The notes beneath the pieces were generated by a model. The model was not told where the DNA came from. It saw nothing but the letters and a program-made list of their open reading frames with translations, and ran no database searches. A program made the translations under genes and the position numbers. Shown here one piece after another: positions 11,601 to 25,799 of a DNA stretch of 64,000 nucleotides; the stretch's first letter is position 1; every line of letters begins with the position of its first letter. Source of the stretch: Valencia hispanica (taxonomy: Eukaryota; Chordata; Actinopteri; Cyprinodontiformes; Valenciidae); assembly GCA_963556495.2 (NCBI GenBank), contig OY747709.1, forward strand, positions 14,152,400 to 14,216,399, read 5' to 3'.

Positions 11601-11785
11601 CCTGAAGCGTGAAAAGTCAGAATAGGAGGCATCGTAGGTCTTTTGGTGAGCTTCCACCAAGCTGGAGATCATCCGAGCCTGCTCCTCGTTCAGCCGTGGC
11701 CTCTGCGCCTCCCGGGCTGCCTCCTCTTCTTTCCTCTTCATTATCATTTCTCTTTTCCTCTGAACCTCCTCATCTGTCAGTATAA
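11601..11785 (-). CDS. vdra: vdr exon: C-terminal extension and hinge
   Basis: This 185-bp exon matches the family's exon length. It encodes residues 93-154: the C-terminal extension ([14 protein letters not shown]), a highly charged helix, and the start of the ligand-binding domain ([12 protein letters not shown]). Y143, Y147 and S148 are visible; in mammalian VDR the tyrosine at 143 lines the ligand pocket. The acceptor is TTGCAG and the donor AGG/GTTAGT falls on a codon boundary. The 10.2-kb intron upstream carries Tc1 and LINE debris; the intron downstream carries a Tc1 element. Confidence 0.96.
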
Positions 11786-14472
11786 CTGCAACAGACAGGT
11801 AGAAATAGGGAAAGGTCAAAGCGGTGAAAACGGTCAAGTTCCATTCTGTTTCACAAAATACTACCGAAGATACGTATATGTTAATTGAAAATATATTATT
11901 TACAGATTAATTCAGTGTACACTGTAATATAACGCATATCCAACTGCTTCATACTAGCATATATTAACTCCTTGTGTGTTCAACCATATTTTTTTTCTAG
12001 TTTGCTTCTTTCATGCAAAGTTCGAGTTTTTTGGAGGATTCTAGACAGATTGATGAATGGATCCAACAATCATTCTTCTTGCAGCTCATGTGTTTTGAGT
12101 AAACAGCAGCATAATAGTTGGTGATTGAGCTTTCAGACCCCTGCTTCTGCAGTGACACCCAAAGAACTAAAGAGCAGATCCTGCGGATGTAAGAGGGCAG
12201 CCAGAAAACAAGGAGGAGGAACTTTAAATCATCGCTTCTCAAGGTTTACTCTTGAACTGGAATGTGAGATCTTTGAATAAAATTTTTTTTTTTAAACGGA
12301 ACGCCATAATAAGTGGTTCACCACAATATTGCCTCTAACGTACTTCTACCACTCTTACAGACTGTAAAGGCAGACAGTCAGTATTACTGGAAAAAAAGGC
12401 ACTGAAAGTGAGTATTGAGCAAATTAGATGACATAATTCAGCCCATGTTACTGTTAAGGAGCTTATCTGCTGCCTGGATCTGGAACTTTTGAATGCAAGT
12501 TTCTGTTTCTATTATGGTATCAGTTTGTTTTTTAGCCTTAAAATGAACAACCAACATCCGAGAGAGCTGAATGCTCCTTTGGATAACATTTCAGAAACAT
12601 ACAAACTCACGAGGCCTCAGTGGGTTTTAGGAAAGTTCAGGTAAAGACAGATGCATCATCTTTCAGTGGATGTTTCCAAAACATATGAGCCTCTTCTGTC
12701 GAAAAATATATTACCGCTATAGAATAAAACTATCACATGCTCCATTTATGTTAGCTTTGTTTACTGCTAGCTATTGAAGTATGTTTCTGTGAAAACAAAC
12801 AAAAAGATAAACTAAATATTTCCTGCTGATAAAAGAGCATAAAAGTTCAAATAGATATACTGTTACATCTCTGTCTGTTTCACTACAAAATAACGCAAGT
12901 TGGTTCATCTTAAATCCACAGAGTATGTCTGATTGTCACTGTTGTGACTATAACAGCAGTGCACTGCCCCCTGAATGCCAGGACTCATATTAATCTCTTG
13001 ACTCTTCGCCATAGTAAACAATTAGCCTCGAGGTTCTCAGCTATGCACAAAGACAGACAGACAGACAGACAGCACGACTCCCAGACAGATTAAAGCTGCC
13101 AAGCTGTTATGGCCGAGGGCCAGAGAGATGGGGTCACAACATGCACAAATATGCAGACAAATCTGCCACTTGGGCAGCGAAATAAACAGCTCTATTTATA
13201 GATGTAAGAAAATATGTTTCTTGGTTATCAATATGATAGGAAATCCAGAGTTTCAGTACAGGATCCACTTTCTCAATATATTGTATTTTTTCACAATGAG
13301 TAGATGGATGGATGGAAAGAAAATACTAAATACTACATTTGTACTCCTCGTTGCAGGCACTGAAGCAATCTTAGACACACAACAATACAAACTACAGACC
13401 CAAAAAAGCAACTGAATTATTCTGCTAAACAGGATTAACTAAGCTTTTATTTCTATTAAGCAACCCCCCGTCCCCCCGTCATTAATTAGGCTTGGGGAGC
13501 ACTCCAGTGTGCCTCTATTCCCAAGCCAGAAACAGTCGGCCAAGACTAACTCCTTGTGGTAAGAAAATTCAAGTATGCAGGGCATAATGGTGAATAGGCA
13601 GAGTTTGGTCAAGGTTTGGCACGGGGCATCAAAGCTGCTATTCTCAGACTAGAACTTGATTGGACAAGTTCTTCTCTTGCCAAGTTGGGAGAACTGGAGG
13701 CATCATTAAAGGGGAACACAAAAGAACATTCGAAGGAACATCTTGACCACCCAACAGCGTTTTGGCAAATACTCAGGAGTTTACCAAAACACAACTGCTT
13801 TTGTGTTTTAGAAAGCACTGACTGGATGTGGTGATGTGGTGCCTGGCATGGCACAAAAAAAGCAACAAATACAAGGAAAGAAAAGAGAAATAAAAGCAAA
13901 CAGTGAGAAGGGGATTAAATAAACAAATCAGGTTTTGGTCAACACTTCTGAAGCCAGAGATGTTCGTAAAAGAGGCAAAGAAAGAGAACCTCTGGGACGG
14001 TGGCCAGACATTAGCTGTAGGTTTACACATTAACCAGCCAGCCAACCAGTTTAACACAATGGAGGCTGCTAACCTTTAGATTTAGTGTGATATATGTCAA
14101 GAAGCATTCGGTGTGTAGCCAATTTGTTCTCACTAATGCCCCAGGCTTGTGTTTTCAAGCGGTTAAATTCGGGTCAGTCAGGCATCAAGCCACCTATGCT
14201 CCATGTGACGCAAAATAGCTGATCGAAAGATCCCAATGAGAGAAAACATGGTAGCTGGACTGTGTGGTGAAACACATTCTACTGTTTAGACTCAGTTCAA
14301 AAAACATTGCGTTATTTCTGCAGGCTTTAATGTAACCGGCAACTCCAGTGTTTCTTATTTAAAAAGAACACCTCAGGGTCTCTTGTTTATACCTAATATA
14401 TATGAGGCTTTATTGGCTTCAACAAAACCCAAAATACTTTTAATTCTTTAGATAGCAAATTATGCAGGAGTA
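11786..14472. other. vdr intron, no gene seen
   Basis: Noncoding part of the 10.2-kb intron. A (GACA)n-like microsatellite lies at about 13051-13071. Around 13489-13545 the words GGCTTGGGGA and TTCCCAAGCC form a modest hairpin. Open frames near 13128 and 13616 show no family signature. Confidence 0.5.
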
Positions 14473-15474
14473 AAAATACATGAACTTCCTCACATTTTGT
14501 TAAGTCACAACCCTAGACTTAACAGTCTCTTACTGGGATTTTATGTGACAGACCAACACAGAAATCAGACCAAGGGATAAAGCACCCAGATCAGGGCTAA
14601 AGGCGTGAAAAAGTCTTAAGCAGCGTTAGAAAACACAGCAATATTCTAAGCTTTGAACACCTCAGAGCAACGTTCAATCCATCATCTGAAATGGAAAGAG
14701 TATGACAGCGCTGCAAACCTTCCAAGACATGGTCTTCCATCTAAACTGGCAAAGAGAACAATAATCAGAAGAGCAGCCAAGAGACCTACGGTAACTCTAG
14801 AGGAGCTGTAGAGACCCACATGTAAGAGTCCACAAGAAGTGTGGACCACACAGATGAAGCATTTATGAAACGGTAGCAAGAAAGCATCTGTTGAAGAACG
14901 CCTTAAGCAGTCTCTTTTAGTTTCTCAGAAACCATGAAGGGGACACAGCGAAAATGTGAACAAAACTGTTCAGGTCCGAGACCAAAGCTGGATTTTGTTT
15001 GTCCTACTTGTAAAACATTTAAAGTGGGGGAAAACTAAAAGTGCACATCACCTGAAAACACCATGTCCAGAATGAAACAAGGAGGTCGCAGCAGCATGCT
15101 GTGGGGATGTTTTATTTTTTTTCAGCAGTGACAGGGAAGCCGGTCAGAGTTCACAAGGAGATAGATGGCGTTAAAATACAAGGCAGGACTCGAAAGAACC
15201 TTGCTACACTTCATGTGATAGTATGGCCCAGTCAAAGTCCAGATCTAAACTCGGTTGTATATCTGTGGCATAACGATCCAATCTGACTGAGCTTGAGCCA
15301 CTTTGCAAAGAAGTATATGTACGACACACTTTCCAAAATCATGAATCATTTCCTCTCCATGTAGTTTGTGTTTGGTCTATCACGTTAAAATCTAGATAAA
15401 TGACATTGAAGTTTGTGGTTTTAACAGGAGGAAATGTGAAAAGGGAGTTGCGAGTACTTTCTGCAAGCCACTTC
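14473..15474 (+). mobile_element. decayed Tc1-like element, copy B
   Basis: The left end resembles a Tc1 terminal repeat (ACATTTTGTTAAGTCACAAC). Transposase remnants include CATGCTGTGGGGATG near 15095 and TGGCCCAGTCAAAGTCCAGA near 15224, the coding signature of WPSQSPDLN. The right end repeats the terminal motif in reverse (GTGAAAAGGGAGTTGCGAGT). Numerous frameshifts; about 1 kb. Same family as the copies at 11015 and 48040. Confidence 0.75.
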
Positions 15475-15872
15475 TTTTAATCATACAGATCAAGAAAAAT
15501 TTGCATCTGAAGGTGGAAAATATTTTGCATTTGCAATGGACTTATTTGTGTTACTTTTTAGAAGCCACTCTAGCTGGTGTATTGGCTGATGGCATTGTAA
15601 GTCAAGCAAGACACCACATCTTATTACTTTGATGAAAAATCATAAAGATGTAATGTTTTCAGCCAAAGCACTCTCAACAACTGGCAGTCACACTAGCTAG
15701 ATGTAAAAGTTGCCAAATCGACAGTAAAAAAAAGACTCAGACAGATGATGAGGGATTAGGGAGCCACTTGAAGGGTTTGGGATAAACATGGGAATTTAAT
15801 CATCTGTGGTCTAAAATATTTGAAAAGTCTCCTGTAATTCTAATCCTGTTCACAAATATTGAAAGCATGAAA

Positions 15873-15905
15873 ACACACACTCCCGCACGCAAACACACAC
15901 ACACA
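15873..15905. repeat. (AC)n microsatellite
   Basis: Impure CA/AC tract with a CGCACGCA interruption. Confidence 0.75.
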
Positions 15906-16894
15906 AATGTGGGGAGATCTTTTCCTGGCATCTCTCTAACCTGTGTCAAATAAGGACAGCGTGTTTACTAAGAGCTCAGTTGGCAGAGCCTGGAGAGGGC
16001 AAGGGAAAACACCCACCTACACACACACTACTAATCAGAGCGAATTCATCTGTGAAAGAGACGCAAATGTAAAATACAAGATTTCTCAGATACAACCACA
16101 AAGATGGATGGCATTTTGCCTGTGAAACAAAAGTGATCAGTCACTTACTAACGAGCTCCTAAATAATGAGAAGACTTAAAGGGAATTCATGGTGTCCAAG
16201 TCCGCTTGACCACAGAGCCTGCGTGACGTAAACCTTGTCATGTGTCCCAGTCTGCGAGGTTCCTTCAGGGCCCTCTGTGGCCAACCACATGTAGCTCAAA
16301 CATTTGCAACCATGTGGGCTGAGTGGCCGCACTATGTATGAGCCTGGTTCAGTCTCGCTTTCAGGGGAAAAAATACCAGACGGGGTGGACCAAAAACAGA
16401 AAAACAGCATTGTAGCTCGCCGTTATTCACACCTTTGCGATGCTCCGCTGACAAAGTAGAAGGACTCTTGACTGATTACATGCCTGTGGAAGGGAGACTT
16501 CAATGCAACTGGCTCAGAGCTTTGAATGCTTTTCTGCAAAGTCACAACCAGTTATAGCACACTCGAAAACCCCTGAGGAAGATTAATTTGTCAGAGTAAC
16601 CTCCCCCAAAGTGGGAGCAGATCTTTAGATTGTACTATCCCCCACGAACTACATAACTCAAGCCTTTGGATTTAAGAATGCAAGTAATGAAATATACGAC
16701 TGCTTCATAAACACATGCAGCATATGGGTATTATAGAAAGTCTGTAAAGGGGTAGTTCGGAATATTTGAAACACATTACATCAGAGAATGTAGTGACCTT
16801 ATTTAGGCAGATTACCACCCTGCGATAAAGTAAATGCACGCTATGTGGCGGTCCAACTCTGACGAGCAACTGTACTTTTAACGTGAAGACGTGA

Positions 16895-17180
16895 CTGCAT
16901 CTAGGATACATCAAAATATCAAAATCGAATTACATTGATATATTCAATACCAAAAATTTTCAAGATGCTTTTAAGATTTGTCTCAAAACTGACATTCATA
17001 TCTTTCCTAAATTGGCAAGCAACTTGTTACCAAAGCAACTTAAAGACCAATATTCTTATGTTTATGATGGATTTTGTTATGGAAAAAATATCTTTAACAA
17101 GGATGAGGCTGAGGTCCTTCAGGCTTTTAAGGCTTTAATACATCATGTTGATCAACCTGGAGGAACAACCTCCGTGTTGA
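16895..17180 (+). other. unrecognised open frame ending in a fold-back
   Basis: An open frame follows a TGA at 16892-16894. It reads with protein-like composition, including NTKNFQDAFKICLKTDIHIF, PKLASNLLPKQLKDQYSYVY and NKDEAEVLQAFKALIHHVD. It has no ATG near its start but an AG acceptor-like site at about 16902 (GCATCTAG). Its 3' part is the left arm of the near-perfect inverted repeat 17076-17257. I do not recognise the family. It could be a gene or retrocopy fragment, a piece of an undescribed mobile element, or chance. Confidence 0.35.
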
Positions 17181-17257
17181 CCAACATGATGTATTAAATC
17201 CTTAAAAGCCTGAAGGACCTCAGCCTCATCCTTGTTAAAGATATTTTTTTCCATAAC
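17076..17257. repeat. 81-bp near-perfect fold-back (hairpin)
   Basis: The left arm 17076-17156 and right arm 17176-17257 are reverse complements with two mismatches and one extra T. The 19-base centre itself contains GGAGG and CCTCC. Transcribed within vdr pre-mRNA or separately, it would form a long, almost uninterrupted double-stranded RNA. It does not look like a terminal-inverted-repeat transposon: there is almost no interior and no obvious target duplication. Confidence 0.93.
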
Positions 17258-17390
17258 ATTTGGGACCCAAAGTGGGGCAACAATTTAGAGGTCAGTTAAG
17301 CTCCTGCTTACACAACACTAAAGTATTAACAATGCTGGGAGACATAAGCTAACATTTTCCGTTTAAATATTAGCAACTTATAAATAGAAG

Positions 17391-17762
17391 TCTAGAAGAA
17401 CACTGTATATTGTGTCTCTGCTCTCTCTTCCTAAACCCCCAGTCGTTGTGGCAGACGGCCACATGTACTGAGTCAGGTTCTGGTTCTGTTGGAGGTTTCT
17501 TCCTGTTAAAGGGGAGTTTTTCCTCTCCACTGTTGCTACGTGCTCCTCCAGGAGGACTGAATGCTGTAAGTCGATGACCCGAAGCAATCTCCTGGGTTTT
17601 CTTAGAAAGAAACATTTTTTAAACGAATTGGAATCACTGTTTGATAATTAGGATACATTGGAATGGGACATATGATTTGATTTCAATTACTTTTTTTTAG
17701 TAAAGTGCCTTGAGATGATGTGTTATGAATTGGAGCTGTAGAAATAAACTAAATTGAATTCA
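17391..17762 (+). repeat. dispersed fish repeat, copy 1 (LINE 3'-end/SINE-like)
   Basis: Contains GAGGTTTCTTCCTGTTAAAG and GGGGAGTTTTTCCTCTCCAC, then AAGTGCCTTGAGATGATGTG and a TTGAATTCAATT tail. The same blocks in the same order occur at 57210-57582. I recall this sequence as highly repeated in teleost genomes. The (GAATT)-type tail suggests an L2-type LINE 3' end or a SINE using it. Confidence 0.75.
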
Positions 17763-19680
17763 ATTTTAAGTGCTGCAACTTTTACATTTAAGGAGTAAAG
17801 AATTTTAACTGAATTTTTTTAAAACCCAGCCTGAAATGGACAAAAGTCAATTAGAATCTAGTTAGACTCAGAAGCCATGGCAATCTACGCTCCCAACTCT
17901 ATTTGACCCCCAAAGCAAATATGATGAAAACAATGATCTGACCATCTAGAACACTTCTCTGTGTTAACTAAAATTAGAGGGGCGGTGAGCTATATTCATA
18001 GTGGGTGTGAATTAGCCTGTGGCTCTTTGATTTATTTTCCTGAAGTGATTACTGCAGTAGCAGGGTTTTGAAAAAAGCCGATTTAAATAAAAATAAATAA
18101 ATAAGAAAACCAAAAGAAAAGGCTAATTTGAATAAACACCCAATAAACTAAAGGACTTCTCTGTATTAACTTAAAACAAAGATTCTGAAAACAAGGAGAC
18201 AATTTCACTGTGTCAAGACTCCCCATCCCTCCTTTTATCCACTCAAGGCTCATCTTTTCTAAATGAAATCTTTCACAACACAACTGTTTGTGGTCAAAAC
18301 CAGCAAACACATTCTACATCAGTGTGTTCTGATGTTGGGAATAAAAATTACACTTGTAAAACTTGCTGGCTCCCCAATTTCCACCCCTCTACTTTAACTT
18401 TTCCTGTCATTTTCTAATAGCTAAACATCCACTGATGCCCTGCTGTAGATCATCGAACGGCACAATCATCTTCAAACAAATAAAATCTCCGTTTCTTTTC
18501 GACTGGATTTGACGTGGTAAAAAAAGCTATAATAAATGCTGGATAAGGAGATCATTTGTTACGTGCAGAATAAAGCCACCGATCGTTTGTCTTTATAAAT
18601 CTGTTGGACAAGGTGTCACTTTCGGTTAGCAGGGGGGGGTTAGGAGACATTGTTTCTCCTCGTGTTGTCTCGTTCTTGTGTTACATCCATGCCTGGGGGT
18701 CTCTATGCATAACCAACAAGGTTAAGAGCAAACTGGAAACAAGCTCCTTTTCAAACACTGAGACAATGCTGTTCTTGTGACTCGCAACGACCATCTGCTT
18801 GGATAAAAGCAGGATGAAAAACACTAATTGTATGAAGCTACTTTTTGACCCAAGACAGAGTTTGCCATATGGAACCACCAGCCTAATGCATATGGACTGT
18901 AAACTCTATTACCCATTTCCTCGCTGCAAATAAGATCCGTTTTCACTAACCCATTGATTCTACAGCCTCCTACTTCTCTTCTGAAAGTCAGATTGCTTTT
19001 TACTGATGATCCCTCTGTCAACAATGTGGAAAATTATGTCGTTAAGTTTCTCTATCTGAGATTAAAGCTTAGTTTCTCTTCTCTTTAGAACTCCCCGAAT
19101 AACTGGCACTGAAAAAACAGTTTTTGAAGTGTATTTTTATATTTATATATATATTTCATATGGCTGTGCCTTTCAAGATAAGCCTTGTGTAGCATTAGAG
19201 TAGCTGCTCTACTGTAACACAGATTGATAAATGAATATTGCATCAGAAGAATTCCAAGTGGAGGCAAGGAGATTACATCATACCTCTGAGTCAAAGTAAG
19301 AATGATTCGGCTGAAGATTTCTTTATGTGACAAAGTTTAAAGTCTCAACATTATCCCCATTCCATAAAAATTAAAAAAACCAACAAACTGCTGAGTTTTA
19401 AGATGTTCAGTATTAGAAGTAAATGAAATAAATGTGGATGACATGATGAGATCATGGGAAATTTACTAAAAACTGATAGTGGCTCACTATTACCTGTTGT
19501 GACAGCACTTAACCTTTGGTCCACACGACGGGCTCCGAACAAGGTTCACCAGACTAATTGTTTTGAAAAAATTTAATTTTCCACCACAAGGTCAAAACTC
19601 AAAACAAAAGTGCACAGAGAATAAGCTAGAATGGGATTTTCCCAATGTTTGAAATAGGAGGTATTGGCATCAGAGTCCTT
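17763..19680. other. vdr intron, no feature seen
   Basis: AT-rich noncoding sequence. A small (TA)n tract lies near 19140-19155. Confidence 0.5.
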
Positions 19681-20034
19681 CATCAGAGCCAGGGACTTAC
19701 AAAGGCTCAAGAACCTGATAAAGAAGGCTGGTTCTGTTCTTGGGACAACCGTGGAACCTCTGGAGATTATGATGCAAAGAAGAATTCTTCATAAAATCAA
19801 AAAAATTATGGACAACCCTGAGCATCCTCTTCATGAGACTGTCATACAACAACAGAGTGTCTTCAGTCGGAGGCTTCTTCAGTTTCGCTGCAATTCAGAC
19901 CCCTACAGGAAATCCTTCCTGACCACAGCCAACATTATCTACAACAACTCCTTAAAGAATTAACTATATGAGCTGCTACAACAACACTTAATTTCGCTCT
20001 GGGATCAATAAAGTATTGTGGAATTTTGAATTTA
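19681..20034 (+). mobile_element. 5'-truncated LINE copy (same family as 52290-55171)
   Basis: From CATCAGAGCCAGGGA the sequence follows the last ~330 bp of the LINE at 54820-55150, encoding LIKKAGSVLGTTVEPLEIMM and ending in NNSLKN, then the 3' tail AATAAAGTATTGTGGAATTT. The frame is open over this stretch but represents only the C-terminal end of ORF2. 5' truncation is typical of LINE integration. Confidence 0.88.
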
Positions 20035-22109
<2,075 letters not shown>

Positions 22110-23354
22110 TCATAACACAAAAAGTCGTATTTCTGCAATAGTTACATATCAATAGATACAAGACATATTCAAATCAATGAAATTAAACAGGAATAAATTC
22201 TACTTTAAATGCATTTTTAAAATCACAGTTTCTGTAAAAGTAAGATGTTTTCAGTCCTTACACTTGAGTTAGTGGCAGGATTAGTGACTCGAATGAATAA
22301 TGAATATGTTTCTGAAAGCACTAAAAGCAGGCCGACGCGGTTGGATGAAATGGAGTCATTATGAACCTCCATCTCAAAACTGTACACACGCATTAGTGAC
22401 TTATTCACAGACTCCTCTGGTAAAGTGCAGGCAATACCAATATGTCCAAGAGGAGCACAACAAATAAATGTTTATTTTATCCTTACCTAGGAAACATAAA
22501 AAATAGCCAGAAAGTTTGTACTGTTATTGGCAGTCGTATTAAAATTATAACTACATAGGAATTAGTGACCTACCAACAATCGGCTCTGATCAGTAGATCA
22601 AATACTGAAAATTTTATGCACCAACTGTACGGCCTATAAACAACCTAAAATAAGTTATTTGATGGACTTTTTTAGGTTGACTAAAAATCCTATGAAGGTG
22701 CTTTGATGGACAGATGTGATCAATCTTGCAAGTATTGCTGAGAATCAAAACGAGCATCTCTTAAAGTCCTAAAAAAAACGACAAAGAAAGGATTCAGCAA
22801 AACTCAGGAAAAATCGGATATTTGTATCAATTAGGAAAAGACATTTCTAGTAACATTACAAAAACTCCATAGAGATTTAATTCTGTCTTTCAAGTCAGTG
22901 TATTTGTTAACTTAAAAGAAATGCCATTTTAAGGCATTTTAGAAGACGAACTGTTCTAATTAATATCAAGTGTATTGAATGCAAATCTATTCGAATTTAA
23001 TTAAAATGATCCAATTTATTCCAGAGTTCAGTTTTAATCAATATCCCAGTATCTAATAAATTAGACAAATTCTTATGAAAATACATCCAGTTCAAATAAA
23101 TCCTAGTTATAATGGAAGGAAATTCTGTTAACTACATTATGCCTTTTGGTACAGATTAGAATGACAAACAGACCTGTTGGATGGAAACGTCACTGAGAAA
23201 CACATTTCAATGGAAACACAATAATAAACACCCTCTCTCGATTCCAGGGTTTTAACGTGTAAATGTTTGAGTACACCACAAAGACTTAAAAAAGTTAATT
23301 GAAAGGGTCGCACTTTCTGTTTTTAGACGACAGCTTGTGAATGACTATGTAGAC

Positions 23355-23769
23355 TAGGGATGTGTATCGGCAAGAATCTGGTGATACAATATGTGTCACA
23401 ATACAGACGGGGGGGCTGCGATACGATATATTGTGATACTATGATACTATGAGTGAGACTATATATTGTGATTTTTAAAACTAAATTTAACTGTAGAAAG
23501 AACTGTCTTCTAAGACTGTTTGGTACATAACACATCCAGTTTTATTACCAGATCTAGTTGATCCACTGGAACGAAGAAGGTGAAAACAGCCACCAATTAG
23601 GACTCATACTTCTTAATTTTACTACAAAAATGACTGTCAACATTAATGGTTCCATTCAAATTCTAAAAAATAAAAAATAAATTGATACCTTGTTTTTTGA
23701 ATATCGATACAATAACGTGACATAAAATATCACGATATGTTGGCGTATCGATATTTTCTTACATCCCTA
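23355..23769. mobile_element. hAT MITE with 8-bp target duplication
   Basis: The 415-bp element starts TAGGGATGTGTATCG and ends in the complement of TAGGGATGTAAG. It is flanked by ATGTAGAC (23347-23354) and ATGTAGAT (23770-23777), a 7/8 match, as expected for the 8-bp hAT duplication. The interior is noncoding and rich in GATAC words. It lies in the vdr intron, its right end about 43 bp from the splice donor of the zinc-finger-1 exon. Confidence 0.85.
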
Positions 23770-23820
23770 ATGTAGATGATACGAAACATGATCATGTGAC
23801 ACTAAGCTCACTGAACCCAC

Positions 23821-23968
23821 CTGAAGAAGCCCTTGCAGCCCTCACAGGTCATGGCGTTGAAGTGGAAGCCGGTGGCCTTGTCCCCGCACACACCGCAGAT
23901 CCGTGGGGCATTGCGGTCGAACTCATCGGGTCCAACCACTGACGTCGTCACCGTCATGGGCTCCATCA
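23821..23968 (-). CDS. vdra: vdr first coding exon: start codon and zinc finger 1
   Basis: The exon begins after a pyrimidine-rich acceptor ending in CTGCTCAG, with two bases before the ATG at 23966-23964. It encodes residues 1-48 plus two bases of codon 49. Zinc ligands C24, C27, C41 and C44 are present, as is the P-box EGCKG (42-46), which reads the half-site AGGTCA/AGTTCA in this receptor family. The donor is CAG/GTGGGT at 23821/23820, splitting the Arg codon exactly as in other vertebrate VDR genes. A second in-frame Met is at residue 4. Teleost Vdra proteins may have a longer N-terminus from an upstream exon. The reading frame permits this (TG before ATG would complete a Val codon), but no such exon could be located. 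Confidence 0.96.
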
Positions 23969-25258
23969 CTGAGCAGAGAGGAAGAAAAAGAGACAACGCT
24001 TAAAGCCTGGGTGACAATAATGACATCGTTGCTTTGAAGTCAAACCAATCAATAGAAGAAAAGATAGAAAACTGATAGGAAAGAGAGAAGCATTCACCAT
24101 GAGCTCGCATGCAGGGACCTCCCCCAAACTATGAGCTAAACTTAAAGAATCTAGTCGTTTCGCTCTGTCCCTTCAGTGGCTGCCTGACAGGGAGATGTGC
24201 ATTTTCTCTTTTTATCCACAGGTGTTGGGGCTATTAGCATATTTAGCAAAAGGCACTGACAGCCACGCTCTCCATCATGCAGCTATTGGCTGGATGTGAG
24301 AGTTAAAGGCGCACACACATACACAGATACACACACACCTCCTCATGAAATCTAGAAAACTGTGAAATGACTGAGATTGGGAGGGGAAAAAAATTGACAG
24401 AAAGAGGGTCCTTGGCCAAATGTTGTGAAACAGCCACTTCATTTATTACTGCCCGTTCTCTACTGTGACATTTTTCCACACATACACCATCTGGACATAT
24501 TCTATGAAATAAACAGCAGTGGAAAAGCTCATACCAACGCGAAATTGTGGTCAAAATAATACCGTTAACCTTCACCAAAGGACACTGATGCTGTGAGTTT
24601 CCTTTGTGGATCCTCAAAAAAAAAAAAAAAAAAAAGCAATGGAACATAAGAGAACGTCATAAAAAAAGCAGTCTCTACATACAGAAAAAGTGATCGAGTT
24701 CTATTTGCTGCACAAAGTCAGCTTCCTCTTTGTGTGTTTGATTTGTTTATCAAAAAGTATAGAAACGTATTAAAGCTAACAGAAGTTGCAGGCGTATGGA
24801 GGAAGCACAAATTCTTTTTGGGTGAACCAATGCTCAAGTTTATATTGAACTGATGCAAAAATAATTATGCTTAGAAACATCCCATAATATACTGTCTGCA
24901 GAAATACTGGGACAAATGTTTAAGTGATAACTAGGGGTGTAACAATACCTACATTCATAGGAGGAGACAAAAACAATATTGAATTCAAAAGACAATTTTA
25001 GTAATACTTAAGAAAAGTAACTAACCCTATTTTTTTGTCTGTTTTCACAAACTGTATTTTAGAGAATCTGTAATCCGTGTGAAATAATTCAATCTGGTTC
25101 TGTACAGTTCATATACCCATGTTGGCGTCACACGCCCAAGCTCCCGCCCACCAGCTTCTGGCTAGAGGTCAAACAGACTGCTGACCACCACTATTATTAG
25201 CTGTCAGATGTCAACAGACTGAGCTAAATAGCGGTAACATAAGATCTAGTCTGTATGG
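23969..25258. other. vdr upstream region, no coding exon found
   Basis: Sequence immediately 5' of the first coding exon. It holds a CA-rich patch (24310-24338) and a poly-A tract on the plus strand (24617-24636). No promoter or noncoding exon can be assigned by eye. Confidence 0.45.
24932..24965 (+). repeat. isolated hAT-type terminal repeat
   Basis: TAGGGGTGTAACAATACC matches the start of TAGGGGTGTAACGG-type hAT MITEs such as the one at 38725. No partner end was found. Confidence 0.4.
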
Positions 25259-25262
25259 TTAA

Positions 25263-25799
25263 AGGCCGGTTTATACTTCTGCGTCGTGTCCCTCGCGTAG
25301 GGTACGCCGTAACTGCCGTAGCCTCTGGGTGGGTCCGCAGAGGCTTGACGCGCACCTCCTCGGACCTGATGTGCAGCCCAGCGACACGACGCAGAGACGC
25401 GGAAGTACTCCCTTGTGATTGGTCAGTGAGATTACATACGCACGTACCATCTTCTACCTCTACGTCTTCTCATTTGCTTGCGTTGCAAAGTGTTCAAAAG
25501 AAGGATAATTTGTTCGTCTGCTTCCACAATCTCGTTGAGACACTGCACCAAGTCGGCCGCGATCGTTGTTCTAAAACAGGAAATACTTGCCGGAACTGAA
25601 GCAAACATAAGCAAACCATCAGAAAAACTCCGCCCTGTGGAGTTTGCCGACCGATACCAGCCTACTGCCACCTGCAAGTCTGGAAATGAAACGGCAACAC
25701 GACGCTTTCAGCCCTACGCAGAAGTATAAACACAGCAGTGGGTACGGCGGTTACGGCGTAACCTACGCGACTGTCGCGACGCAGAAGTATAAACCATGC
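25263..25799. mobile_element. PIF/Harbinger-type MITE flanked by TTAA
   Basis: The 537-bp element has inverted ends sharing GGTTTATACTTCTGCGTCG. It is flanked by TTAA (25259-25262 and 25800-25803), which could be a TTA Harbinger duplication plus a coincident base, or a TTAA piggyBac-like one. On the minus strand the interior reads EQIILLLNTLQRKQMRRRRG-RRWYV, resembling the Arg-rich N-terminus of Harbinger transposases, so I favour Harbinger. Confidence 0.8.

Noticed and set aside
23967..23996. Start codon further upstream of the vdr exon (frame open to 23996)
   Set aside because: The extra codons are the intron's pyrimidine-rich acceptor tract; the AG at 23970-23969 marks the exon start.
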